Notes: generated by a model not told the origin, from the letters alone. Positions 20,793 to 30,914 are shown, counted from the stretch's first letter. The stretch is 64,000 bases of DNA from Arachidicoccus ginsenosidivorans (GCF_007971385.1 NZ_CP042434.1:3844001-3908000); one strand, 5' to 3'. Made by a program: numbers and translations.

Positions 20793-21505
20793 TTAACCAG
20801 CCTGGATCAGGAATATAGCTGGTCTTTTATGCAATTTAAGTTGATTAAATTTAGATTTCCACTGAGAAAGTTTGCAGGTCTGGATGGATTCTTTTGCGGA
20901 AGTAATGTCCACCGCAATACAAAGCCGGGTATCCGGATGGCAGGTTGAGAGCATATCTTCTACCAGTTGCATATTGCGGTAAGGCGTCTCAATAAAGATC
21001 TGGGTACAGTTTCTTTTTTTGAATCAGCTTCCAGAGCCTGTAAAGCTTTTTTGCGTTCATGGCTGTCAATAGGTAAATAGCCTGAAAACTGAAACTGTTG
21101 GCCGTTCATGCCGCTGGCCATTAGGGCGAGTATAATGGAGTTTGGTCCAACCATCGGGTGCACGGTGGCGCCAATTTGTTGCGCGATTTCTACCAGATGC
21201 GCGCCCGGATCTGCTATCCCTGGACAGCCTGCCTCACTGATAATACCGATATTTTTCCCGGCCAATAAATGATCTTTAAATTCTTTGCGCAACTGATCCT
21301 CCAGCTTATGGATAGCGTACCACTGATAATCATCAATGACCATCTCTTTCCACCATTTTTTAAAATACCGGCGAGTCGTTTTAATATTTTCCGCAAAGAA
21401 TATATCACAGGATTTAATGGCTTGCAATATATAAAGCGGTAAGGCATCAAAAGCCTGTTGATCATCTTGCAAAACAGTGGGTATCAGGTAAACTTGACCA
21501 GTCAT
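20793..21505 (-). CDS. Tetrapyrrole-methylase-family SAM-dependent methyltransferase, RsmI-like (one apparent frameshift)
   Basis: A SAM-binding enzyme of the tetrapyrrole (corrin/porphyrin) methylase superfamily, closest in layout to the RsmI-like short forms common in Bacteroidota. RsmI 2'-O-methylates C1402 of 16S rRNA. SEAGCPGIADPGAHLVE and HPMVGPNSIILALMASG are the family's cofactor-binding motifs. The frame breaks at the T7 run 21014-21020 (A run on the coding strand). One added base restores QIFIETPYRNMQLVEDML and gives 237 residues ending at 20793. Whether it is RsmI or a paralogue cannot be settled from sequence alone. Confidence 0.83.
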
Positions 21506-21559
21506 AATGGAATTATCTTACTTTATTGTTTATTAATTGTATGCTTATTTTTTCTTTGC

Positions 21560-22684
21560 TTATTGCTGGTCTTTTTCTTTGGCTGCTTTGATTTTCTTTT
21601 TGATTTTGATTTTCAGGCTGCGGGGCTTATGTGGCCGGCTGACATCTTCTCCTAGTAGAATGCCCCAAGGTTTAAGGTCTTCCACACCATCAAAAAAGAC
21701 TTTTAAAAAGGCCATCATGGGCACGGCCAGGAACATACCGGGAATGCCCCAGATCTGATTGCCAATGATGACGCCGACGATCGTCACCAGGGCATTGATT
21801 TTTACTTTGGAGCCGACAACTTTGGGTAGCAGAATATTGCTGTCTATTAAATGCACAATGGATACGACAATCATTACACCTACTATGGTGACTATATTGC
21901 CCGAGGTGGCCGTAATAATCAGACATAGAATCGCTGCAGTAAAAATGCCCAGGTAGGGAATCAAATTTAGCAGCGCGACCAAAAAGGACATGAGCAGCGC
22001 ATATTTGGCACCCACAATCATAAAGCCGATAAAAAGCATAATGGCTACGATCAGCATTTCTATTAGCAGCCCAAATATATAATTGCGGATGACATATTTG
22101 GTTTTGGCCAGAATGGCTGCTACGCTGTCGCTATGGGTTTCTTTAAAACAGGCAATTAAAAACCGCACGATGAGGTTCCGGTAGAGTAAAAACAGGAAGG
22201 TATAGATCGGCACTAAGACCGTATATTCTACCACTGTTGACACCGTAGATACCGTAGAACCTACCAGTGCGGGTGCGCTGTTGAGCATTTTGGCACGCAG
22301 CTTTTCCACAGACTGTTGCAAGTTGATGGAGCTAATATGAAAATGTGCCTGTAAATATGCCTGCAGGTTGCCCAGGGCTGTATTAAAATGTTGCTCCAGT
22401 ATAGGCAAATCTTCTTTAAAGTCAATTAATTGCTCTGAGATAAAATAGATAATGGCCCCGATGACCACAATGGCGGCCAGCATACACACGATGGCGGCAA
22501 TGGCATGGTGCATCCCTTTTCGTTCCAGATAATTACATGGCTTTATTAGGAATATACATATAATGGCTGCAATAAACAGCGGCACTAAAATGGCTTTGCC
22601 AACTACTAAAAGCCAGAGCAAGAGGCAAATCATCAGCAGTACACTGCTGATCTTCATGTAAAATGGAAAGGTTTTTTGTTCCAT
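21560..22684 (-). CDS. AI-2E family (PerM-like) membrane transporter
   Basis: About 374 residues with seven to eight membrane segments: two N-terminal hydrophobic pairs, a central soluble stretch (IDFKEDLPILEQHFN onward) and the conserved C-terminal NLIPYLGIFTAAILCLI. The family includes AI-2 exporters and Na+/H+ antiporters, so the substrate is open. I use ATG 22684, because the open frame further upstream runs into the divergent hydrolase gene. It is upstream of the methylase gene with a 54-bp gap. The highly basic tail (KIKIKKKIKAAKEKD) is typical. Confidence 0.85.
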   Translation of the reverse strand: MEQKTFPFYMKISSVLLMICLLLWLLVVGKAILVPLFIAAIICIFLIKPCNYLERKGMHHAIAAIVCMLAAIVVIGAIIYFISEQLIDFKEDLPILEQHFNTALGNLQAYLQAHFHISSINLQQSVEKLRAKMLNSAPALVGSTVSTVSTVVEYTVLVPIYTFLFLLYRNLIVRFLIACFKETHSDSVAAILAKTKYVIRNYIFGLLIEMLIVAIMLFIGFMIVGAKYALLMSFLVALLNLIPYLGIFTAAILCLIITATSGNIVTIVGVMIVVSIVHLIDSNILLPKVVGSKVKINALVTIVGVIIGNQIWGIPGMFLAVPMMAFLKVFFDGVEDLKPWGILLGEDVSRPHKPRSLKIKIKKKIKAAKEKDQQ

Positions 22685-22777
22685 AAAGGGGTATTGTATA
22701 TACAAACCTACTAAAATGGACGCAATCAAAATGAATAAAAACCTGATTTTTAGCCCAATCGTGGTATTTTTGTCTGC

Positions 22778-23616
22778 ATGGTGCAAAAGCGATTCCTTAC
22801 ATTCAAAAAGGCCCGCATCTGCTATTATATCTATGGCAGTGGCCCGCAGCTGGCTTTTTGTCTGCATGGATATAGTAATAATGCCACGCTATTTGGACAA
22901 CTGGAGCCGGCGCTCGGATCAGATTTTACCCTGATTGCACTGGATCTGCCTTTTCATGGGTTGACCAGCTGGGGCAGGGATAAAATGCGGGTAGAGGAGC
23001 TGGACGGTATTTTGCAAGAAATCGTTGCCAAAGAAAACAGGGATCCCATCTATTTTCTTGTAGGTTTCAGTCTGGGGCCAGAATCTGTATGTGTCTGTTT
23101 AATTATAATCCGGCTCCGGTCAGTAAAATGATTTTGTTGGCACCGGATGGCTTATACAGTTCCATTTGGTATAAACTTTTTGTTCGCACGATGCTCGGGC
23201 ACCAATTAATGGCCTGGCTCCTTAAAAATCCACGCAAATCCATGGCCATGCTGAATTGGTTCTTCCGTAACAAATTGATCAATAAAACCATTTATACCTA
23301 TGGCAGCAGCTTTGTCCATTCAAAAAGGCAAAGCACCTTGTTATATGCCAGGTGGGTGGCCATGTGCCGGCTGCACCCGAGTTTAAAAGAGTTTCAGGCG
23401 AGATTAAGGCAAAGCAAGGTGCCTGTACTGATGGTTTTTGGTAAAAAGGACCAGATTACCCCTATGCAGAATGCAGATACAGTCCGCAAATACCAAAATC
23501 AGTATCTGCATGTTTATAAATGGGATGCAGGGCACCTTTTATTAAAACCCGAGTATCTGGGAAAACTAACCAACTTGTTTATCCATAACTACCCCGTTAA
23601 CCTGCAGCAAAAATGA
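22778..23616 (+). CDS. Alpha/beta hydrolase (one apparent frameshift)
   Basis: Alpha/beta-hydrolase fold enzyme, reconstructed at 279 residues. The oxyanion loop region is LHGYSNN, the nucleophile elbow GFSLG, the Asp in VFGKKDQITP and the catalytic His in DAGHLLL. The frame breaks just after the elbow at a G4 run (23074-23077). One added G gives GFSLGARICMCLFNY and joins both halves. A -7-like TATTTTTG at 22765-22772 sits almost on the ATG, so the transcript may be nearly leaderless. The stop overlaps the next gene by ATGA. Confidence 0.85.
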
Positions 23617-24784
23617 CGATATCCTCCATTCTTATAGATTTTACCCTTTTACTGCTGATCCTTTATGGGATCCTGCTGCTGATATACAGGTTGCTTTGGC
23701 AAAAACTGCGTCCATTGGATATCCGGAAGGCTGCTACAGTAACCTCCCGGACACAACAGATCCGGTTTAGCGTGATTATCCCAGCGCGCAATGAGCAGGA
23801 TAATATAGGTAACTGCCTGTTATCCATATTAAAAGGCAATTATCCAAATGAGTTGTATGAAATCATCGTAGTAGATGATTTTAGTGAAGATAATACCCTG
23901 TCAGTCCTTCAGACACTACAGCTGCAGTATCCCGGGCAAATAAAAGTAATTGAACTGGCCACACTAATGGATAAGCGTCCTATTAATTCCTATAAGAAAA
24001 AGGCGCTTGAACTAGCCATTGGTCAGTCCAGTGGTGACTGGATCGTGACTACGGACGCTGATTGTATGGCGCCGGTGGATTGGTTAAGCTGTTATGACCT
24101 GTATATCGCCCAAACTGGGAAACGTTTTGTTGCGGCGCCAGTTAGATTTAAGGACACGGGGTCTTTTGTCAGTAAGTTTCAATGCCTGGATTTTCTAAGT
24201 TTACAAGGCGTGACAGGCGCTGCCGTAGGTGGAGGGGTAATGAGTATGTGTAATGGTGCTAATCTGGGATATGAAAAGGCCTTTTTCTATGAAGTGGGTG
24301 GTTTTTCGGGAATTGACAAGTTGGCTAGTGGTGATGACATGCTGCTCATGGCCAAAATGCAGGCAAGGCTGCCTGGCAGTATAGGCTATTTGTTTGCCCA
24401 GGAGGCGATAGTCATCACGCTGCCTATGGCTGACTGGGGGCTTTTATTAACCAGCGCATTCGTTGGGCCAGCAAGGCCGGCACTTACAAGGACTGGAAGA
24501 TAAAAGCGGTGCTGCTACTGGTTTATTTACTGAATCTTAGTTTACTGGTCTTATTTTTCTGGGGGATTTTTCAGCCGCCCTTACTGCTTACCTGGGTAAT
24601 TTTACTGCTGGTAAAATTTATAGTAGAATTTTATTTTATGTGGCTGGTGGCTGGGTTTTTCAACGAGCGGCGCCTGCTGGGCTGGTTTTTGGTGATGCAG
24701 CCGCTGCATCTGGTATATACAGTGGTGGCAGGCTGGCTGGGATTATTTGGAAAATATCAGTGGAAGGGCAGAACCGTTAAGTAG
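23613..24784 (+). CDS. Family 2 glycosyltransferase, membrane-bound (one apparent frameshift)
   Basis: GT-A fold inverting glycosyltransferase, reconstructed at 390 residues. Order: N-terminal membrane helix (8-28), the nucleotide-sugar domain with FSVIIPARNEQDNIG, VVDDFSEDNT and TTDADC (metal-binding DxD), the acceptor region SGDDMLL, and after the break INQRIRWASKAG, matching the Q/RxxRW motif of processive GT2 enzymes, then two to three C-terminal helices. The break is at a G5 run (24436-24440). It is coupled to the upstream hydrolase. The product is unknown; glycolipid or exopolysaccharide synthesis fits. Confidence 0.87.
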
Positions 24785-24862
24785 GCTTTGAACCGGGCAA
24801 ATGTATTGGATCGTAGTAGCGCAGACGAAAACCCTCGCTCAGGCTCAGCCCCGGGCTCAGTC

Positions 24863-25213
24863 TTAAACCCTGGGCGCCATTCCGAGTGATTTTCTGCCTT
24901 CATCCGATACGTCATCCAGACTCCAGAGCGGTTCCCAAACAATGGTGGTCTGAACGTCATAATCAGGAAAATCCTGCAAAATTCTATTACGCACACCAGA
25001 CTGTATAGCTTCCCCCAATGGACAGTGAGGGGTGGATAGGGTCATGGTGACCTGGATTTTCTTTTCCGGGGAAAAATCAATGCCATAGACCAGTCCCAGA
25101 TCCATGATATTGATAAACAGTTCCGGATCAATCACTTCATAAAGAGATTGAAGTGCTGTTTTTTTCTGGGCAAAATAAGGATCATTATTTTTTAATTGCT
25201 GGAGTAGTTGCAT
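24863..25213 (-). CDS. DUF59/MIP18-family Fe-S cluster assembly factor
   Basis: A 116-residue protein of the SufT/PaaD-like DUF59 family that helps deliver Fe-S clusters. The hallmark VIDPELFINIMDLGLVYGI and the reactive-cysteine motif TLSTPHCPLG are present. Its start overlaps the 3' end of the upstream membrane-protein gene by 29 bp, so translation is coupled. The neighbourhood (a haem-copper-oxidase-like protein and a RIC-like protein) suggests service to Fe-S repair or to a redox enzyme. Confidence 0.88.
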   Translation of the reverse strand: MQLLQQLKNNDPYFAQKKTALQSLYEVIDPELFINIMDLGLVYGIDFSPEKKIQVTMTLSTPHCPLGEAIQSGVRNRILQDFPDYDVQTTIVWEPLWSLDDVSDEGRKSLGMAPRV

Positions 25214-26487
25214 GAATAAAACTCGTTTTATGTTGTAAGATAATCAGCACATTTATGCCGTAACTGATACTTGTGGCCACAAGACTTATGAGTGCCAGCT
25301 GTAAGACAATGTTTATATGTAAAATCAACCCTGCTAATAAACCGTATAAGGCAGCCATATATAACCACCATTGAACCCTGACCAGCCATCCCCGGTACAA
25401 CTCTTTGGGTAGCGGTATTTTGCCTTTCCCGTTTAAATCTTTGTAATGGTTATTCCAGACAATAAAAGGCAGGGTCTTAAAAGTCATGCCCAGGGCCAGT
25501 GCTGTTATCCAGCCCAGGATGGCCAGTATCCCATAGGCAATCTGCCCATGTCTAAAAGGGGGCCACACCAAAATTAATAGCAAGGCTATAATAGTCAGTA
25601 TCAAATTGATAAAAGAAAGGCCGCTGAATTTAAGGGTCACATCAATGGGGCGTTTAATCCGGTTTTTGTAAACATCTCTTTGATAAAATAACCAAAAAAC
25701 AATACCCATCAGCACGATGGCTAAATAAAGCAGGGCTCTGGTGGTTACTGACCAAAAAAAGCCGTCTATCAGAAATAAAATCATACCCCCGTTGATCAAA
25801 ATAAAGGCGCCTCGCAATAAATAGTTTTTATTTGATTTGCCTAAAAGGAACATCGGAATGAGTTTGGCACTGACACCAATAATTAATTGTAAAAACCAGC
25901 CCACAAGTCCATGTGGACGTGCAGTTTTAATAATTGAAGGTGATTTTGACTAATATAAGGATCGTGCAGGTTCCAGGCCAGCAGAAATCCAGCAAGGGTG
26001 GTCCCGCTTAGCCAGAGCGCACTGCTCAGTATAAAGAGCTTTTGCAGGGAAAAACGGGTGCTTAATCTTGTTGTACCAGCGACATTAACGACAAAAAGTA
26101 AGCTGCTAAGGAAAATAAAGGCGCCACCCAAAAGCCCCCACCAAGGGAATATGCTCAATCTGGTTGTATACCAAAATCCTGCAGCCAGCAAGGTCGTGCC
26201 CAGTAATAGTAATATAAAGGAGACGAATGCCAGCTTTTCACTGTATAAATCTCTTTCGCATATAACCGGTAGCAGTTGGTACCCGGCACCAAAAATTAAC
26301 ATCGTCAACCATCCCAGTACTGCCAGGTGTACCATGGCCAATAAATGAAAATCAAAATAGCCTCCAACAGTAAACGGCTATGCAAAAGCAATAGCAAACT
26401 AAGGAAAATAAAAAACAGCGCCGCCGCACCATAAAAGGGGAGTACCGCATTATTTGCCGGGGCCTTTCCAATATTAATATTTGCCAA
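25185..26487 (-). CDS. Polytopic membrane protein resembling haem-copper oxidase subunit I (two apparent frameshifts)
   Basis: Reconstructed length 434 residues, with around twelve hydrophobic segments. Histidine pairs sit at helix starts: DFHLLAMVHLAVLGW near residue 50 and LHVHMDLVGWF near residue 190. The latter, followed by GVSAKLIPMF, resembles the HxH-helix-Pro pattern of haem-copper oxidase subunit I or NO-reductase-like proteins. The relation is by pattern only; I cannot place it in a named family. Breaks lie at 26364-26365 and near 25900-25904, each fixed by one base. It is downstream of a RIC-like gene and overlaps a DUF59 gene, forming a likely three-gene operon. Confidence 0.65.
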
Positions 26488-26582
26488 TTTTTTATTTGCT
26501 GTTGTGAATAATCATGGAGGTTGTTCGCTGAGGCTGATTCAGTCGATCTCCTTGTAAATGCCTGCCATCCAGGACAATGATT

Positions 26583-27497
26583 TTACAGCCATTGACTGAT
26601 TTTGGGTAATAATACCGTGTTTTCCAGATACAGATACCTGCTGAGTCTCAAATCAAACTGTGACAACCTTTTAAAATAATAAACGTACGAATCACAGGCG
26701 TCCTCAGGCGCCTGATACTGCTGGGTATGCCTTCTGATTTGTTCTATCAATTTAGTCAGCGTTTCATTGGCCTGCTTTTTTAAAGTAGTACCGGTAAAAA
26801 GTTGCTTTAAGGATACCATATCGGGCTCCTTATTTTGCTGAGCAGCTTGCTGCACTGACTGCACCTGATCAAATAGCGCAGATTTTTCTTGCGTCAGATG
26901 GAAAAGAAGTGTTGCGAAGAGTTGATCCTGATACATTTTTAAGGAGGCCAGTTCTGGATGGGTTTTTTGATGCTTTAAACGGATCGTTTCCCCCAGGCCA
27001 TCCAGCTCGGGAGCCTGCGCTCTAAAATAACGATGGTCGGTCTGCTCAATAAAGGCACAAAGAAAATCAGGATCCCAACTGTCATACTGAAGGATAATAT
27101 CATCTTTCAATAGGGATGTGTTACTTTGGTCAGCTGCATTTTTGTCTTTAATGGCGATGGATTCAGGGAATGCTGGTGTTTTTTGTTCTTTTTTATTAGC
27201 AGTCGCTTGCTCGCCAGGTTTTGGGGAGCTACTTTGAACAGGCGTTTTCTGAATTTGAATAAACCAGTCTTCTGGCCCGCGACTCAGGTATTCAAAGCTA
27301 AAAATATTGCCTCTTTCACCAAGTAGCTGATAATAAAGAGGTTTAGGGTCATGGTCATTATGCAGGATAAAGTAGTCCCCTGGCTGCAACTGATCAAAAT
27401 ATTTAAAGATGGTTGGATGTTTTTGCCGGGGTTCAATACGGGTGACGTCTAGTACTTTATCCAGGTCAATGGTAACGCTTAGATTGTCTATGTTCAT
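26583..27497 (-). CDS. DUF2249 domain fused to a RIC/ScdA-like hemerythrin region
   Basis: A 304-residue protein. Residues ~10-80 are a DUF2249 domain (EPRQKHPTIFKYFDQLQPGD, HNDHDPKPLYYQL, SRGPEDWFIQI). A Gln/Lys-rich linker follows, and residues ~135-304 resemble the C-terminal half of RIC (YtfE/ScdA), the di-iron protein that repairs Fe-S centres damaged by nitric oxide. Retained potential ligands include HRYF, HQKTHPEL and FHLTQE. The usual C-terminal HxHLEN reads YLYLENTVLLPK, so expected His positions are Tyr. It may therefore bind metal differently or not at all. It is the first gene of the unit with the membrane protein and DUF59. Confidence 0.8.
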   Translation of the reverse strand: MNIDNLSVTIDLDKVLDVTRIEPRQKHPTIFKYFDQLQPGDYFILHNDHDPKPLYYQLLGERGNIFSFEYLSRGPEDWFIQIQKTPVQSSSPKPGEQATANKKEQKTPAFPESIAIKDKNAADQSNTSLLKDDIILQYDSWDPDFLCAFIEQTDHRYFRAQAPELDGLGETIRLKHQKTHPELASLKMYQDQLFATLLFHLTQEKSALFDQVQSVQQAAQQNKEPDMVSLKQLFTGTTLKKQANETLTKLIEQIRRHTQQYQAPEDACDSYVYYFKRLSQFDLRLSRYLYLENTVLLPKISQWL

Positions 27498-27721
27498 GAT
27501 TTATAATGGATTAAATTGTTTTTAATGGGGCCTTATCGCTAAGGAATACCAAAGGTAATATAAAATAATAAAAGACCTTTTTATCTTTTTTATTTTAATG
27601 AAATTTACCTTGAGTTTTGCTCTTTATTGGGGTTTTTGTTAATGGATTCTTATTAGCGAACATTTAGCACACTTAAAATCATAAATCCCTTTAAAACGCG
27701 TTTTAATCACGAAGTTCTCTT

Positions 27722-27729
27722 TACTTTTG
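27722..27729 (+). promoter_or_regulatory. -7 element for the ureohydrolase gene
   Basis: TACTTTTG matches TAnnTTTG and lies 18 nt ahead of the ATG at 27748. There is no clear -33 partner. Confidence 0.4.
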
Positions 27730-27747
27730 CAGGCCAAATTTAAAAGT

Positions 27748-28797
27748 ATGGTTGATTTATCCAACTTTGATCCCAATAGTGTCGGTAATCCCGAAAACGG
27801 GTTGTTCGGTCTCCCGTTTAATAGTGTGGAAGATGCAGGGCTAGTGATATTACCCGTGCCCTGGGAAGTAACAGTCAGCTATGGCAGCGGAGCTGCCAGG
27901 GCGATTGATCCAATCCTGAAAGCCAGCCTGCAGATTGATCTTTTTGATCCGGATTATGGCAATACCTGGAAAAAGGGTTTTTATATGATGGATCTGGACA
28001 AGAAGATCCTGACTAAAAGCGATTATCTACGCAAGGAAGCCGAATTATTTGTAGATTATATCTGTCACGGAGACGAAGTAGGCAAGAATAATTTCATGTG
28101 CAAAAGTATCCGGGACATTAACGAAGGAGGGGCTTACCTGAATAATTGGGTGTATGAACACACAAAGAGCCTTTTAGATAAAGGGAAACTAGTTGGTTTA
28201 TTGGGCGGTGATCATAGCACGCCTTATGGTTTTATTAAAGCACTGGCAGAACAACACGACTCTTTTGGTGTATTACAAATTGATGCGCATTGCGATCTAC
28301 GAACGGCCTATGAAGGTTTTACGTATTCTCATGCCTCTATTATGTATAATGTCCTGGAGGATATCGCTCAGGTAAATAAACTGGTTCAGATTGGCATCCG
28401 TGATTTCTGTGAACAGGAGTGGGATTATATCCAGGCCAATCAAGGTAGAATTCAGACATTTTTTGATCGGCAGATCAAAGAAAGGATGTATGAAGGCGAG
28501 AGCTGGCAGTCTGTAGTCGATGAAATCGTTGCTGCGCTGCCACAAAAAGTATATATTTCATTTGATATAGATGGACTAGATCCTAAACTTTGCCCTAATA
28601 CAGGGACACCTGTTCAAGGCGGTTTTGAGGCCTGTCAAATCTCTTACCTGATTAAAAAGATCGTTGCTTCTGGTCGGCAGCTCATCGGTTTTGATCTGGT
28701 GGAAGTAGGGTCTAATAATGAGGTGGCTGATGCGAATGTCGGGGCCCGTATGCTTTGGCATTTATGCAACTGGCTGACCATCAGTAATAAAAATTAA
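27748..28797 (+). CDS. Arginase/agmatinase-family ureohydrolase
   Basis: A 349-residue manganese-dependent ureohydrolase. The metal-binding motifs are complete: LLGGDHS, QIDAHCDLR and SFDIDGLDP. Family members hydrolyse arginine, agmatine, formimidoylglutamate or proclavaminate. In Bacteroidota this longer form is usually read as agmatinase-like, and an arginine decarboxylase gene lies 35 kb away in this window, which fits putrescine synthesis. The ATG at 27748 is preferred to an upstream TTG. Confidence 0.85.
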   Translation: MVDLSNFDPNSVGNPENGLFGLPFNSVEDAGLVILPVPWEVTVSYGSGAARAIDPILKASLQIDLFDPDYGNTWKKGFYMMDLDKKILTKSDYLRKEAELFVDYICHGDEVGKNNFMCKSIRDINEGGAYLNNWVYEHTKSLLDKGKLVGLLGGDHSTPYGFIKALAEQHDSFGVLQIDAHCDLRTAYEGFTYSHASIMYNVLEDIAQVNKLVQIGIRDFCEQEWDYIQANQGRIQTFFDRQIKERMYEGESWQSVVDEIVAALPQKVYISFDIDGLDPKLCPNTGTPVQGGFEACQISYLIKKIVASGRQLIGFDLVEVGSNNEVADANVGARMLWHLCNWLTISNKN

Positions 28798-28822
28798 TCA
28801 TTTACGGGCAATAATTCGCAAT

Positions 28823-29409
28823 ATGGCTGCAAAAGAATATGATTATCTGGTAACTCTAAAAAAGAATATGGATAAGAAAATCAATCTGATTTCCCTGATC
28901 CTGTTAATTATCAGTATTTGTATTTTTTTATATACGGCTGTAAGGTTGATGGATACAAATTTCCATAAACATGCGGTAATTTGCGTGGTCATTGCTGGTT
29001 TTAGTGTGCTGTGGATTATTTTAAAGGAAATGGGCAAAATAAGCTATTACCGGCTCGCTTTTTTAATCAATGGCGTGGCGCTGTTTTTCCCGCCATTTGG
29101 GCTGACCTGGCTTGGAATCCTATTTGTTTTGATCGGGCTGTTTGAAAAACAGGCCAAATTTCCACAGGAAATCGGTTTTGATAAGGAAGGCATTACGACC
29201 AATTCCATTCCCAGTAGGTTTTATACCTGGCAGGACGTCACCAATGTCGTTCTTAGGGGCGGACTGTTGACGATCGACTTTAAGAGCAATAAATTGTACC
29301 AAAAGAAGTACAAAACAAGGTTACAAGAGCGCTGGAAGAAGAATTTAATGCCTTCTGTCTTAGTCAGATACGCAGTACAACTGAATTAAAAAATGAGTCT
29401 GATCATTAA
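28823..29409 (+). CDS. Hypothetical membrane protein with C-terminal PH-like region (one apparent frameshift)
   Basis: I do not recognise a named family. Three to four hydrophobic segments fill residues ~20-110. The soluble C-terminus (GITTNSIPSRFYTWQDVTNV) resembles bacterial PH-like tails. Adding one base to the A4 run at 29301-29304 gives YQKEVQNKVTRALEEEFNAF and an end at 29409 (195 residues), which reads more naturally than the basic tail in the uncorrected frame. An alternative start is ATG 28868. It follows the ureohydrolase by 25 bp and may share its transcript. Confidence 0.6.
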
Positions 29410-29572
29410 GCCAGGCAATCAAACCAATGGCAGCATTGTAGGTTTAAATCTTTTGGTATTTTCTGCCCTGTTCGCCTTTTCTAAATTTTGATCCTTATTG
29501 ACCCTTGCTTGTGGGTAAAAAATACCAAGTAACAGGTAGCAGCAATTTACAGGTTAAGTGCTGCTTATTTTG

Positions 29573-29580
29573 TAATTTTG
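29573..29580 (+). promoter_or_regulatory. -7 element for the radical SAM gene
   Basis: TAATTTTG matches the TAnnTTTG consensus, 32 nt ahead of the ATG at 29613. No -33 box is clear. Confidence 0.4.
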
Positions 29581-29612
29581 CCCCTTAATAATTTCCTAAT
29601 ATCACTTATTTT

Positions 29613-30914
29613 ATGCCCTTAAACTCCTCCCCATATCTGCTTTACTCTGATGGCGAAGGCAATATCTTTGAGGATAGTTCCTTATACGCCATTGGAAGAT
29701 GCGGCTGGGACGCCTTGCCCATCGATACTGAGGATTGGATTGAATTACCCAGTGGTGGCAACCTCTATGAACTGCCCGGCAGAAAAGGCATCGGACTGGA
29801 TGTTCAGACGGGAGAATTAAGGCTTTGCGAAAAGGGATGGGCTGTGGCAGCTTTTATTCCGCCTGCTTATACCGGTCTATTTTTGGCTGCCTATGAGACG
29901 ACGGATCCTGAGGCGCCAAAACTGCCTTTATTCTGTTATACGGCTGCGGGCTGGCATCAGGAAAAATTGTATGTGCCGGCTGTAAGGGTAGAGCAAGATA
30001 TTCGGCAGGAATGCGCGGGATATAAGGATGAACTAGTTGCTGCCGGCGCACTGGATATGCTGAAAAGTTACCCGGATAACCGTCTGGTAAGGCATTTGAT
30101 GGACAATTGCTGTAATACTTATCATTGCCCTGCGGCGCGTAATCTGTCTTTAGGCAGATGGGAATGCCCGGTGCCGGTTTCTCCTGCCTGCAATGCCAAT
30201 TGCCTGGGTTGTATCTCTTTTCAACCGGAAAGTGAATCCATTGTTTCTACACAGGACAGGCTGACTTTTAAGCCAAAAGCAGAGGAAATCGTAGAATTTA
30301 CCGTTCCGCATTTACTGAGTGCACCTTATCCAATAGTTAGTTTTGGTCAGGGATGCGAAGGGGAACCTTTGCTGATGTGGGAGACCATCAAAGAAGCGAT
30401 CATTGAAATCCGCAAACATACAGACAAAGGAAGTCTCAATATCAATACCAACGGATCCAAACCAGACAGCGTACGTCAACTCTGTGAAGCGGGGCTAAAT
30501 AGTATTCGGGTTTCTATGAACTCTGCCCAGGCCACTGTGTATACCAAATATTACATGCCCAATAATTACGAATTTCAAGATATTGTAGAAAGCCTGAAAG
30601 TGGTTAAAAGCTTTGGGGGCTGGACCAGTATTAATTATTTTGTCTTTCCGGGTATGACAGATACGGAGGCTGAATATGAGGCGCTAAGGCACCTGATCCT
30701 TGAGACGGATCTGGATATGATTCAATGGCGAAACTTTAATATCGATCCTGACTGGTATTTGTCACATCAGGGCATTGCAGACTCCCCGGAAATGATGGGG
30801 ATCAAGCAGCTAATGCAGCAGATTCATGAAGAGTTTCCCCGGCTAAAATACGGTTATTATAATCCACCTATAGAAAGGATAAAAGGAAGTTATGAGCAGG
30901 ATTTTGCACATTAA
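29613..30914 (+). CDS. Radical SAM protein of unknown function
   Basis: A 433-residue protein. The radical SAM cluster is a CxxxCxxC (Cys193, Cys197, Cys200 in PACNANCLGC), followed by GCEGEPLL, which corresponds to the SAM-binding GGE region, and LNINTNGS. A ~190-residue N-terminal domain precedes it, with further cysteines at 166, 167, 172 and 185 that could hold an auxiliary cluster. I recognise the architecture as recurrent in Bacteroidota but know no established reaction. It is 21 bp upstream of mtaB, so the two are probably co-transcribed, hinting at an RNA- or peptide-modifying role. Confidence 0.8.
   Translation: MPLNSSPYLLYSDGEGNIFEDSSLYAIGRCGWDALPIDTEDWIELPSGGNLYELPGRKGIGLDVQTGELRLCEKGWAVAAFIPPAYTGLFLAAYETTDPEAPKLPLFCYTAAGWHQEKLYVPAVRVEQDIRQECAGYKDELVAAGALDMLKSYPDNRLVRHLMDNCCNTYHCPAARNLSLGRWECPVPVSPACNANCLGCISFQPESESIVSTQDRLTFKPKAEEIVEFTVPHLLSAPYPIVSFGQGCEGEPLLMWETIKEAIIEIRKHTDKGSLNINTNGSKPDSVRQLCEAGLNSIRVSMNSAQATVYTKYYMPNNYEFQDIVESLKVVKSFGGWTSINYFVFPGMTDTEAEYEALRHLILETDLDMIQWRNFNIDPDWYLSHQGIADSPEMMGIKQLMQQIHEEFPRLKYGYYNPPIERIKGSYEQDFAH

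Noticed and set aside
22685..22867. N-terminal extension of the AI-2E transporter
   Set aside because: Would overlap the divergent alpha/beta hydrolase coding region by about 90 bp; the ATG at 22684 gives a normal family length.
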